NCBI GenBank assembly: GCA_001604135.1
Contig: LVAT01000006.1
Span: forward strand, 124,001 to 188,000
Direction: 5' to 3'
DNA from: Clostridiales bacterium Firm_14
Lineage (GTDB): Bacteria; Bacillota; Clostridia; Saccharofermentanales; Saccharofermentanaceae
DNA: 64,000 bases
Of this stretch, positions 42,299 through 49,629 are shown piece after piece; position 1 is the first letter of the stretch; every line of letters begins with the position of its first letter. The position numbers and the translations under genes were made by a program. The notes beneath the pieces are model-generated. The model saw nothing but the letters and a program-made list of their open reading frames with translations, did not search any database and had not been told where the DNA came from.

Positions 42299-43664
42299 GA
42301 TAGTCTCCTTGATTGCGTTTCTTTAAATATATTACGCTTCTTATAACCAAGTACAAAGCGATAAGTGCCGTGACAGCGATCATGAACGCTATGCTGCCTG
42401 CATACCAGACAAAACAGAATCTGTATCCGACCGGCGACACGAACGGGAAAAGAATGAACGCAAGGATAATAAGGCATCCTATCGCCATTCGAATAACAGC
42501 TTTTTTCTTTGACTCTAAAGGTATCAGGCAAATGACATATAACAGCAACAGCGGGATCAGCATGAAAGCAACATCAATCGCATCGTATAGATCAAAGAAC
42601 CACCCGATCTTAAACGTCTCGCCCTGACGCATCCTGAATATTCCTTCACCTATAAGCGTCGCGCTGGAACCACTCTCTGACGACAATACGAAAACGCCCA
42701 AAGGCTTATTTCTCGATACATAAACCTGCGAAGAATAATTGGGATTATTGCCTGCGTGAGACACGTAGTCTTCGTAAATATTCCAGCCTGCAAAATAATT
42801 ATTCTCAGGCGTTACCGGGTACTCATCAAAATCAAATAACTCCGGCACATTCTTTATCCACTTCATGAGGTCATTCGTGTCAGATATCAGGTATCCTGCG
42901 GCGGTGTTTCCATAGTACACAGGAGCGTTATATGGATAAGTGAAAAAGAATGCCTGCTTGTGCCCGTGAGTCATATTGGGCTGGATGGCATCAGTCCTGA
43001 AAAACGATTCCGTCATTCCGAGTTCATCGAAGATATTAGCCTTTACATATTCCTCATATCCGTTCCCCGTGACCCTCTCGATAACAAGAGCCAGAAGATC
43101 GTAATTCACGGTGGAATATTCATAGACACTGCCGGGTTCAAATCCCAATTTAACGTCATTCAGGAACGAGAGACTATCTGCTAATCCGCCCTTGTGATAT
43201 GGTTCTTCGGGAATGCGCTCAAGCATATAAAACGGTATTCCGGAAGAATGAACAAGCAGATGTCTGATCGTGACCTGAGCATCTTTTCCATTATAAGTCG
43301 GTTGGAATTCAGGAATATATTTTTGAACCGGATCGTTGAAATCAATTAAACCATGCTTTTCCAGCTTAAGTACTGCCAAACCGGTAAAAGCTTTTGTCGT
43401 GGACGCAAGTTCATACAGCGAGTGTTCGTCAGCACCATGCTTATTAAGGAACTCTTCATTATCACCATCCCATATGGCAATTGAGAGCTCCGGCATGTCA
43501 GACATTGCACACACTTTATTAATAAACGCCTGCTCATTATCAGCCGTATACTCTTTGTCATCGAAATGTTTAACAAAGAAAACGGCCAGGATCACAAAGA
43601 TCAAGCAAAATACTATTCTTCTTACCAGACGCCTTTTAGCTGTCACATTACACCTGCTGATCAA
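42282..43664 (-). CDS. Beta-lactamase-fold serine hydrolase with membrane segments
   Basis: 460 residues. An N-terminal membrane anchor (13-32) precedes a class C/PBP-type domain with catalytic Ser88-T-T-Lys91 in ELASTTKAFTGLA and YST at 182-184; the domain ends around residue 345. Three or four further membrane helices follow (about 350-450). These proteins cleave or transfer D-amino-acid peptides or esters at the outer membrane face. The first codon is TTG (43664), overlapping the upstream stop by 4 bp; a GTG six codons later (43646) is also possible. Confidence 0.85.
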   Translation of the reverse strand: MISRCNVTAKRRLVRRIVFCLIFVILAVFFVKHFDDKEYTADNEQAFINKVCAMSDMPELSIAIWDGDNEEFLNKHGADEHSLYELASTTKAFTGLAVLKLEKHGLIDFNDPVQKYIPEFQPTYNGKDAQVTIRHLLVHSSGIPFYMLERIPEEPYHKGGLADSLSFLNDVKLGFEPGSVYEYSTVNYDLLALVIERVTGNGYEEYVKANIFDELGMTESFFRTDAIQPNMTHGHKQAFFFTYPYNAPVYYGNTAAGYLISDTNDLMKWIKNVPELFDFDEYPVTPENNYFAGWNIYEDYVSHAGNNPNYSSQVYVSRNKPLGVFVLSSESGSSATLIGEGIFRMRQGETFKIGWFFDLYDAIDVAFMLIPLLLLYVICLIPLESKKKAVIRMAIGCLIILAFILFPFVSPVGYRFCFVWYAGSIAFMIAVTALIALYLVIRSVIYLKKRNQGDYHEEVV

Positions 43665-44092
43665 GCTTTCTTACTCTTCCTCTGAAGCACATAAACTGCA
43701 CCCGTGATCACCACGGCCAGAATCAGTATGTGCAGCACTGTGTGATACACATCAGGAACATATACACCGTCTATCTCGAGCCACTTTAATGCCCCTTCGA
43801 AATAGTGTGTCTTGTTCTCATATCCGTTGCCTGTTATCGTTACCAGTTCGTGGCTCAAGAACTGCGCGATAAACCATATTACCGACCAACCCAGAACGGC
43901 CCACTTTCCTATCTTATCCTTAATGATAAAAAGCACCACGGTTACAAGATAGATAATAAAAAATAGACCATCATCTATATATGATCTCGTGACCAGATAC
44001 CCGTCCTTAAAATATACACCTGTCATATCCAGAAAAAACCAGACAAGAAGAAGTATCTGGCAGATAAAGAACAATTTCTTTTTCATTCCCAT
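43661..44092 (-). CDS. Small polytopic membrane protein, unknown function
   Basis: 143 residues with four membrane segments (about 6-26, 38-58, 63-82, 118-136). Between the third and fourth lies a polar loop with TGNGYENKTHYFEGALKWLE. No known family recognised. It overlaps the HD-GYP gene by one base and the next gene by 4 bp, which makes it part of a tightly translated five-gene unit. Confidence 0.68.
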   Translation of the reverse strand: MGMKKKLFFICQILLLVWFFLDMTGVYFKDGYLVTRSYIDDGLFFIIYLVTVVLFIIKDKIGKWAVLGWSVIWFIAQFLSHELVTITGNGYENKTHYFEGALKWLEIDGVYVPDVYHTVLHILILAVVITGAVYVLQRKSKKA

Positions 44093-45819
44093 TACTCACC
44101 CATATGCTTGTAATACACTTCGAGCTTAGGTCTTGCTGCGATATAGTACTTCTCAAGCCTCTTGTCGAAATGCTTTCCGAAGCTCTCCATCATGATCTTA
44201 TCAGCGTCATCAAATGAGAACTTGTCCTTATAAACACGCTTACTTACGAGTGCATCGTAAACGTCTGCGATCGCCATGATACGCGCTTCGATAGGGATCT
44301 CTTCGCCCTTAAGACCTTCAGGATAACCTGAGCCGTCCCAACGCTCGTGATGGTAGTGAGCGACATTGACTGCAACCTTGTGGAAAGCCTCATTCTCGGT
44401 GCCTTCGAGGATCGAATCAACGATGCGCGCGCCTTCTGCAGCGTGCTTCTTCATCTCATTGAATTCTTCGGGCGTGAACTTTCCTGGCTTTCTTAAGACC
44501 GCATCATCGACTGCGATCTTGCCCAGGTCGTGCATCGGCGCTGCCTGAATAACGTTTCTGCAGAACTCGTCAGTAAGACCCTCTCTGCCGAAGAGAACAA
44601 GGATGTTCTTCTTGTCAAACGAAGCATCGCTCCTGATCTCGTCCATCAGGATCTTAATTACATCACTCGTGCGTCTGATGTGGCCGCCCGTAGAGTTGTC
44701 ACGGCTTTCAACCATGGTTGCCATGCCTAGGATGAGCCTGTCATGCATGCGCACAATGTTCTCTGTCTTTTTCGCGACCTCTTCAGAGAGACTGTTGTTA
44801 TAGTTTGCAAGAAGCTTCATGTACTTTCTGGAATCAGTGTCATCCGTAATGAAGAACTGGTATCCTCTCGCATGCTTGCCGTCGTAAAGATAACGGATCG
44901 TAACAAGATATATCTTATCGTCAGTCTCATAGTAGAAATGGTCGTTCTCTTCGTTCCTTTTAAACTCTTCGAGCCACTTGAACAGCGTCTTCTTTACGAT
45001 CTCGTGTTTGCCCGGATAAGTATCTACTTTAATGTCTTTTAATACCGGGAATATCTTCTCTGCGCTCTCATTGGAACCTAAATATTTCTCGTCGAAGTCA
45101 AAGGATACAAAGCCCGTATCGCCCTTCTGGATAAGCGAATCAACGCCTAAGTCCGTGATGTCGTAGAGGCACAGTCTGTGCACGATGATAAGATACATCA
45201 CCTGCGCGAAAACATAAGACAACGGCATCGCGTCGACGCCGTCAGGCAGGGCTTTTCCGGCAAAATAACTGATGAATGATACAGCCGCAGGGAACATCAG
45301 GAGTATGATCGTCTTATTCGATACGTCCTTCTTCTTAAAGAGGCTGTAGATCATTGCGGTGAAGCTTATGACGATAAAGAACGTGATGACCGCATAAGTC
45401 ATCGTGTGGGCAAAGCCGTATGTCTTTATGAGCCTTCCCATTCCTTTGTCGATCTCGAAACTTACTGTCTTATAAAAGTAAGGAGCTCTGCCCATCGTAA
45501 GCGCGAAACCGTAACTTACAAGGCTTACGATCGTAAGTCCTGCGCTCATCCATCTCTTCAATTTGATATGGCAAAGACCGAAGATGCTCTGCGTGATAAA
45601 CAGAGCGAGAAAACATCCTCCGATATAAGTTATCTTGGCCGCGGTAAGAGCCGTATCCAGATTCCTCGCGTGCGCCATAAGGACATACCCGAGATTGGCG
45701 ACCGGAATAAAAGCATAGATCAATGTGATATGCACATCGAAATGCTTGTGCCAGATCGCCAGATATATGAGTGTCAGTAACACCGACAAACCGAATAATA
45801 TCTCGTAATAAGCAGTCAC
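44092..45819 (-). CDS. Membrane HD-GYP cyclic-di-GMP phosphodiesterase-like protein
   Basis: 575 residues, GTG start with AAGGAACGGG upstream. Residues 5-222 contain seven to eight membrane helices (7TM histidine-kinase-type sensor); 230-330 look PAS-like; 335-360 is a coiled coil; the HD-GYP domain covers 365-565. It has H430-D431-LGK, the later HYHHERWDGSGYP (GYP 498-500) and the distal AIADVYDALVSKR. The motif set is complete, so it should break down c-di-GMP. It leads the operon of four further genes, whose job may therefore be controlled together with the signal level. Confidence 0.93.
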   Translation of the reverse strand: MTAYYEILFGLSVLLTLIYLAIWHKHFDVHITLIYAFIPVANLGYVLMAHARNLDTALTAAKITYIGGCFLALFITQSIFGLCHIKLKRWMSAGLTIVSLVSYGFALTMGRAPYFYKTVSFEIDKGMGRLIKTYGFAHTMTYAVITFFIVISFTAMIYSLFKKKDVSNKTIILLMFPAAVSFISYFAGKALPDGVDAMPLSYVFAQVMYLIIVHRLCLYDITDLGVDSLIQKGDTGFVSFDFDEKYLGSNESAEKIFPVLKDIKVDTYPGKHEIVKKTLFKWLEEFKRNEENDHFYYETDDKIYLVTIRYLYDGKHARGYQFFITDDTDSRKYMKLLANYNNSLSEEVAKKTENIVRMHDRLILGMATMVESRDNSTGGHIRRTSDVIKILMDEIRSDASFDKKNILVLFGREGLTDEFCRNVIQAAPMHDLGKIAVDDAVLRKPGKFTPEEFNEMKKHAAEGARIVDSILEGTENEAFHKVAVNVAHYHHERWDGSGYPEGLKGEEIPIEARIMAIADVYDALVSKRVYKDKFSFDDADKIMMESFGKHFDKRLEKYYIAARPKLEVYYKHMGE

Positions 45820-45896
45820 TTTTAACCCGTTCCTTCTTCTTTATATTTCAGATTCTAACACCAGTGCCGCCCTGCTGCTCGGACATTTTACGAATT

Positions 45897-46628
45897 TTAC
45901 ACAGTTTCGGAACTGCTGACAGTAATGACCTCTCTTGCTGCTTTTTCTTTGTCGAAATAGTCCTGTAACGTTTTCCTGAACATGCTCGAAAATAAGATCC
46001 CGATGGCAAGACCCAGCAGATGTATCACCATTGAAGGAATGCCGGTGACGCCTGCAATATTCGGTGTCACGGAAATGATGATCGTCGGAACTGCAATGCC
46101 GAGCAGCACATAGAAAGATATCTGTTTAAAAAACTTCGCGTAGCCGAATCTGTTTCCGAGCAAAAACAGAGCATACATTCCGACCGGCATAAAAGCAAAT
46201 GCCATTCCCGAAGCGCCGGAGCAGCCGTAAATATCACCGTTTCTTGTGTAAATCGCACCCATTATCAGATTGGCAATGAGATCTACCGCACATGTCATGG
46301 CAAACAGGATAAGCATCTTCTTTGTGCCTATGATCTTTTCGACCAGAATTCCAAAAGGCAACACGAGCAAAAGGTTATATCCCAGATGTCCTATCGTAAG
46401 TTCCATTGCCGAATAAGGAAACCCTTCAGGCATCAGTTCCTTTGGTATTCCCTGCAGGAATATATAAGAGATCACCTGCCACGGATACTGCACCGGATAC
46501 ATAAACCTGAATGCTTCGTATGTGGAAGGGATCAGCTGCGATATCAAGGTAACAGCAATGCAAAGCACCGTCACCGCGATGCAGAAGAATGGTATGCGTT
46601 TGCCAAAATAAATGTTCCTGATCTTCAT
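45897..46628 (-). CDS. Rhomboid-family intramembrane serine protease
   Basis: 243 residues from ATG 46628 (SD GAAGGGTG); the frame opens 32 codons earlier without an SD. Six membrane helices; catalytic Ser in GCSGASGMAFAF and His in SMVIHLLGLAIG, with an early GHLGYNLLLVLPFG segment for the second helix. Rhomboids cut membrane proteins within the bilayer. The gene is 104 bp after cytidine deaminase. Confidence 0.9.
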   Translation of the reverse strand: MKIRNIYFGKRIPFFCIAVTVLCIAVTLISQLIPSTYEAFRFMYPVQYPWQVISYIFLQGIPKELMPEGFPYSAMELTIGHLGYNLLLVLPFGILVEKIIGTKKMLILFAMTCAVDLIANLIMGAIYTRNGDIYGCSGASGMAFAFMPVGMYALFLLGNRFGYAKFFKQISFYVLLGIAVPTIIISVTPNIAGVTGIPSMVIHLLGLAIGILFSSMFRKTLQDYFDKEKAAREVITVSSSETV

Positions 46629-46732
46629 ATTGTCACCCTTCTTTTCCCTTAAACTGCTTGTTGCCGGGACAGCACTCCCGCCCGGCAACAATCGCAATTT
46701 TCTTTTCCCTATCCTGGATTCCAAACTAAAAC

Positions 46733-47152
46733 TTATTCCAAATTATCCGGACCAAAACTTTCCGGAAGGAGCTCACCTAAAGTGAATTCCTTGTAATCAT
46801 CGGCACTCCTGGCCAGGTATATCTTGAAAGAAGGCTTACAGAATTCTCTCATCACCTGCCGACAGACACCGCAAGGTGCACAGTATTGCAGATCTCCGTC
46901 TCTCTTGCCACCGGCGATCGCGATGGCAGCAAGGTCTTTATGGCCTTCGCTTACAGCTTTGGCGATTGCAGTTCTTTCAGCACATATGGAGGGGCCGAAT
47001 GCGCTGTTCTCGATATTGCATCCGGTAAAGATCTCACCGTCTTCAGTAAGGACCGCGCTGCCAACGAGGAAATCCGAGTATGGAGCGTAACTTTTAGATC
47101 TCATTTCGACTGCCTTTTGGCAGAGATTGGAAATTGCATTATTGTCGATCAT
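46733..47152 (-). CDS. cdd: Cytidine deaminase
   Basis: 139 residues from ATG 47152 (SD AAAGGAGG); the frame upstream is open but crosses a hairpin and has no SD. Zinc motifs CAERTAI and PCGVCRQV with the catalytic Glu in CAE are present, and the N-terminal SYAPYSDFLVGSA is the nucleoside-binding part. The short, tetrameric class hydrolyses cytidine and deoxycytidine to uridine forms in pyrimidine salvage. Confidence 0.96.
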   Translation of the reverse strand: MIDNNAISNLCQKAVEMRSKSYAPYSDFLVGSAVLTEDGEIFTGCNIENSAFGPSICAERTAIAKAVSEGHKDLAAIAIAGGKRDGDLQYCAPCGVCRQVMREFCKPSFKIYLARSADDYKEFTLGELLPESFGPDNLE

Positions 47153-47207
47153 CTTTAAGCCTCCTTTAAAGATATACCGTGCCGGCTTCTTGTGCCGTAA
47201 TTCATTG

Positions 47208-47241
47208 GTTCCCCGGGCTTTTTTACGGCCCGGATGGGAAC
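47208..47241 (-). other. Intercistronic hairpin before cdd
   Basis: On the minus strand GTTCC-C-AT-CCGGGC pairs with GCCCGG-GGAAC around CGTAAAAAA. No T-run follows, so it is more likely an mRNA-processing or stability structure than a terminator. It starts directly after the stop of the 47244 gene. Confidence 0.55.
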
Positions 47242-47243
47242 TC

Positions 47244-48884
47244 TTACTTGATGTCGATGTTGCCTGCGTCAACCTCTACCTTGATGGAGCCTGCGCCTGT
47301 ACCCTTTGAACTGTAACTCCTGCCTGATGAATTTCTGCCGACCTGGATCGAACCTGCGTCAACTTCACAATCGATATCGTAAGCATCAACGTCGTCCAGA
47401 CCCTTGATCTCTACGTTTCCGAAGTTGGATTCGACCTCTACGTCCACGAGATCAGTATCTTCGATCTTAACGTTGCCTGCATCTGTGCCGATCGTAAGCT
47501 TCTTGAAGCCGGAATTTTCGATCTTGATGTTGCCTGCGTTTGCATCGAGATCAGCCTTGTTGAATACACAGTTCTTGATTACGATGTTGCCTGCGTTGAA
47601 ATCACCGTAGAGGTAATCTCCCTTAACATTCTTCATGTTGATGTCGCCTGCGTTGATGTTCATTTCGAGATTGTCGAGATTAACATCTGTGCCGAGCTTG
47701 ATCGTGAGCTTGGGGCTGTTGATCGAATAGAATGAGAAGCTCTGCTTGTTCTTCTGTGTTGCTATGAGCTTGCCGTTCTCGAAAGTAACTTCAGGCTTAA
47801 GTCTCTTGTCGCCGGAATACTCGATTCCCATAAGTCCTGATCCGTCCGTGACCTCAAATGTAACTTCGCAAGCTTTGAGATCCAGCTTGATAGAATTAAC
47901 TTCGCCCTGAGCGTTCATGTCTTCCTTAATTCCTCCGTCTGTTAATTCATATGTTGTAGCTACTGTGTCAATGATATCGTCCTTAATGAAAACTCCCGTA
48001 AAGAAAGGAATGAAGAATCTTACACCTGCGGAGATAACAACTACTGCAATAGCAATGATGGAGCAGATGATGATGGGGGCCTTGTTTACCTTACGGTCAG
48101 ACTTCGGAACGAATTCCTCGCTCATCTTTCCTGACTCATTAAGGGCAAGAAGTCTGTCGTAACCGTTCATCCTTGTATTAGCGGATGTGATAAGGAATAC
48201 GCCTAATGCTACGAATACGAACATCATTGCTGCGCCGACATTTGAGTCGATGAACGGGATCTTATCCAGGAGGATAGGATTGAGGAAGCTCAGGATGCAA
48301 AGGCCGATACCGAAGGAAGACATAAGTCCGTATGAGTTCTTAAATCCTCTTCTCTCGTTTCTTACATACTCAGCGCCTTCAATGCTGAGTGAGCATTCCT
48401 TATTCTTAACTTCCGCATATTCCTTGTTCTTGATGCCGGAGAAAATGAAGAGTCCTACGGCGATAGCGATCAAAGAGAACAGTCCGCCTGCTCCGATGAT
48501 ATCAAGGTCAACCGGCAGGATGTCTGCAAGGATCGGTGATACTACGCTTAAGATACAGAGTGCGATTCCCAAAGGCGTAAGGATCGCCCTGGTATTGTTC
48601 ATGCTGAGGTATTCCTTAACTCTGTCCAATGAAAGCATCGGCTTGTCTTCAACAGGATTCTCGGTAACTGCCTCAGAGATTCCGAGTGAATCCGCGAGCT
48701 CATCGAGGTTGCCGAATTCTGAGATTACGATTCCTACTGCCTCATTCTCTGTTTTGCCTTCTGCGATAAGTTCTTCGTACTTATCTTCCATCATTTGGAG
48801 AAGCTCAGACTTGGCTCTCCTTACAGCTTCCGTGTTCGGAAGATTTCGGAACATATTGTCCAGATAATTTCTAATAGCGTTCAT
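47244..48884 (-). CDS. Membrane protein with permease-prefix domain and DUF4097 beta-repeat domain
   Basis: 546 residues from ATG 48884 (SD GAGGGGAG). Residues 1-60 match the small helical domain found in front of many permease-like proteins (LPNTEAVRRAKSELLQMMEDKYEEL). Five or so membrane helices follow (90-300), then a DUF4097-type beta-helical region (340-546) with regular strands such as NINAGDINMKN, DANAGNIKIEN and GTDAGNVKIED. PadR-DUF4097 pairs are common in Firmicutes and respond to envelope stress. The PadR gene is 14 bp upstream. Confidence 0.88.
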   Translation of the reverse strand: MNAIRNYLDNMFRNLPNTEAVRRAKSELLQMMEDKYEELIAEGKTENEAVGIVISEFGNLDELADSLGISEAVTENPVEDKPMLSLDRVKEYLSMNNTRAILTPLGIALCILSVVSPILADILPVDLDIIGAGGLFSLIAIAVGLFIFSGIKNKEYAEVKNKECSLSIEGAEYVRNERRGFKNSYGLMSSFGIGLCILSFLNPILLDKIPFIDSNVGAAMMFVFVALGVFLITSANTRMNGYDRLLALNESGKMSEEFVPKSDRKVNKAPIIICSIIAIAVVVISAGVRFFIPFFTGVFIKDDIIDTVATTYELTDGGIKEDMNAQGEVNSIKLDLKACEVTFEVTDGSGLMGIEYSGDKRLKPEVTFENGKLIATQKNKQSFSFYSINSPKLTIKLGTDVNLDNLEMNINAGDINMKNVKGDYLYGDFNAGNIVIKNCVFNKADLDANAGNIKIENSGFKKLTIGTDAGNVKIEDTDLVDVEVESNFGNVEIKGLDDVDAYDIDCEVDAGSIQVGRNSSGRSYSSKGTGAGSIKVEVDAGNIDIK

Positions 48885-48898
48885 TTTATGTACTCCCC

Positions 48899-49231
48899 TC
48901 AACCTGCAATAAACTTTTCTATAACTTCTTTTGTAAGTGTCCACTCCTCACACTTAGCGCGGTAATACTCCCTGCCGGCCGGTGTGATGCGGTAATAGGT
49001 CCTCTTCTTTCCGCCTGCCAGATCCTCATCTACGAATGATTCGATGAATCCGTTCTTCTCCATTCTCGTGAATGCCGAGTAGAGCGTCGTTTCCTTGATG
49101 ATGTACTTATCTTCGGACATCGTGCGGATCTGCTTTGAGATCTCGTATCCGTATGACGGTGAATTAAGAAGCAGGAACAGAATGATGATGTCGTTATATC
49201 CTCTAATGACATCGCTGCTGATTTCTGCCAT
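48899..49231 (-). CDS. PadR-family transcriptional regulator
   Basis: 110 residues, SD GGAAGGAG. The winged helix has IIILFLLLNSPSYGYEISKQI, then TLYSAFTRMEKNGFIES and the wing KKRTYYRITPAGREYY. The short C-terminal helix (EWTLTKEVIEKFIAG) is the small PadR-s2 dimerisation part. It probably represses its own promoter and the DUF4097 gene behind it. A sigma-A promoter and four tandem repeats lie directly upstream. Confidence 0.95.
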   Translation of the reverse strand: MAEISSDVIRGYNDIIILFLLLNSPSYGYEISKQIRTMSEDKYIIKETTLYSAFTRMEKNGFIESFVDEDLAGGKKRTYYRITPAGREYYRAKCEEWTLTKEVIEKFIAG

Positions 49232-49255
49232 ATTCTATCTCCTTCCAGTTTTTGT

Positions 49256-49313
49256 TACGTCTGTCGTTGCTACGTCTGCCGTTGCTCCGACTGTCGTACT
49301 ACGTCTGTCGTGG
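49256..49313 (-). repeat. Four imperfect 14-15-bp tandem repeats in the PadR leader
   Basis: Units TACGTCTGTCGTTGC (49256-49270), TACGTCTGCCGTTGC (49271-49285), TCCGACTGTCGTAC (49286-49299) and TACGTCTGTCGTGG (49300-49313). They fill the leader between the expected start site (about 49309) and the padR SD. The known PadR operator is a palindrome, so this layout would be atypical. Confidence 0.7.
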
Positions 49314-49315
49314 TA

Positions 49316-49344
49316 AATATAACATCCTGCGAAAACGATGTCAA
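49316..49344 (-). promoter_or_regulatory. Sigma-A promoter of the PadR-DUF4097 operon
   Basis: On the minus strand TTGACA (49339-49344) and TATATT (49316-49321) are 17 bp apart, a near-consensus promoter. The -35 region lies next to the first palindrome of the paired repeat element. Confidence 0.88.
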
Positions 49345-49358
49345 CACGTTTTTCGAAA

Positions 49359-49465
49359 AATTCCGGAAAAAAGTCCGACCGGATCGGAACAATTTCTGGA
49401 ATTTCAATTAGTACTCCTCAATATTCCGGAAAAAGTCCGACTATATCGGAAGTTTTTCTGGATTT
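49359..49465. repeat. Paired palindromic repeat element, copy 1
   Basis: Two imperfect palindromes of about 45 bp. Unit A (49359-49403): AATTCCGG ... CTGGAATT with core TCCGACCGGATCGGA (49374-49388). Unit B (49423-49465): ATTCCGG ... CTGGAT with core TCCGACTATATCGGA (49436-49450). The cores start 62 bp apart. The rest of the 398-bp gap to 49629 holds nothing else that I can name. Confidence 0.85.
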
Positions 49466-49629
49466 TTTCGGCTGCTTTACAATTCTTGTTCGGTGTAGCC
49501 TGACAATGACCTCGAAATACTCAAAAACCAATACAACACATATATCCCAAATTCTTATATACATTAGTTTTGCGCGTTGTTATATTAGACTTACATTCGT
49601 AAAAAATCCTTTAGAAACGAGGTACCGCC

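Noticed and set aside
49359-49465. Rho-independent terminators instead of a repeat element
   Set aside because: The T- and A-runs lie inside the palindromes, not after them, and the core pair with fixed spacing recurs at another locus.
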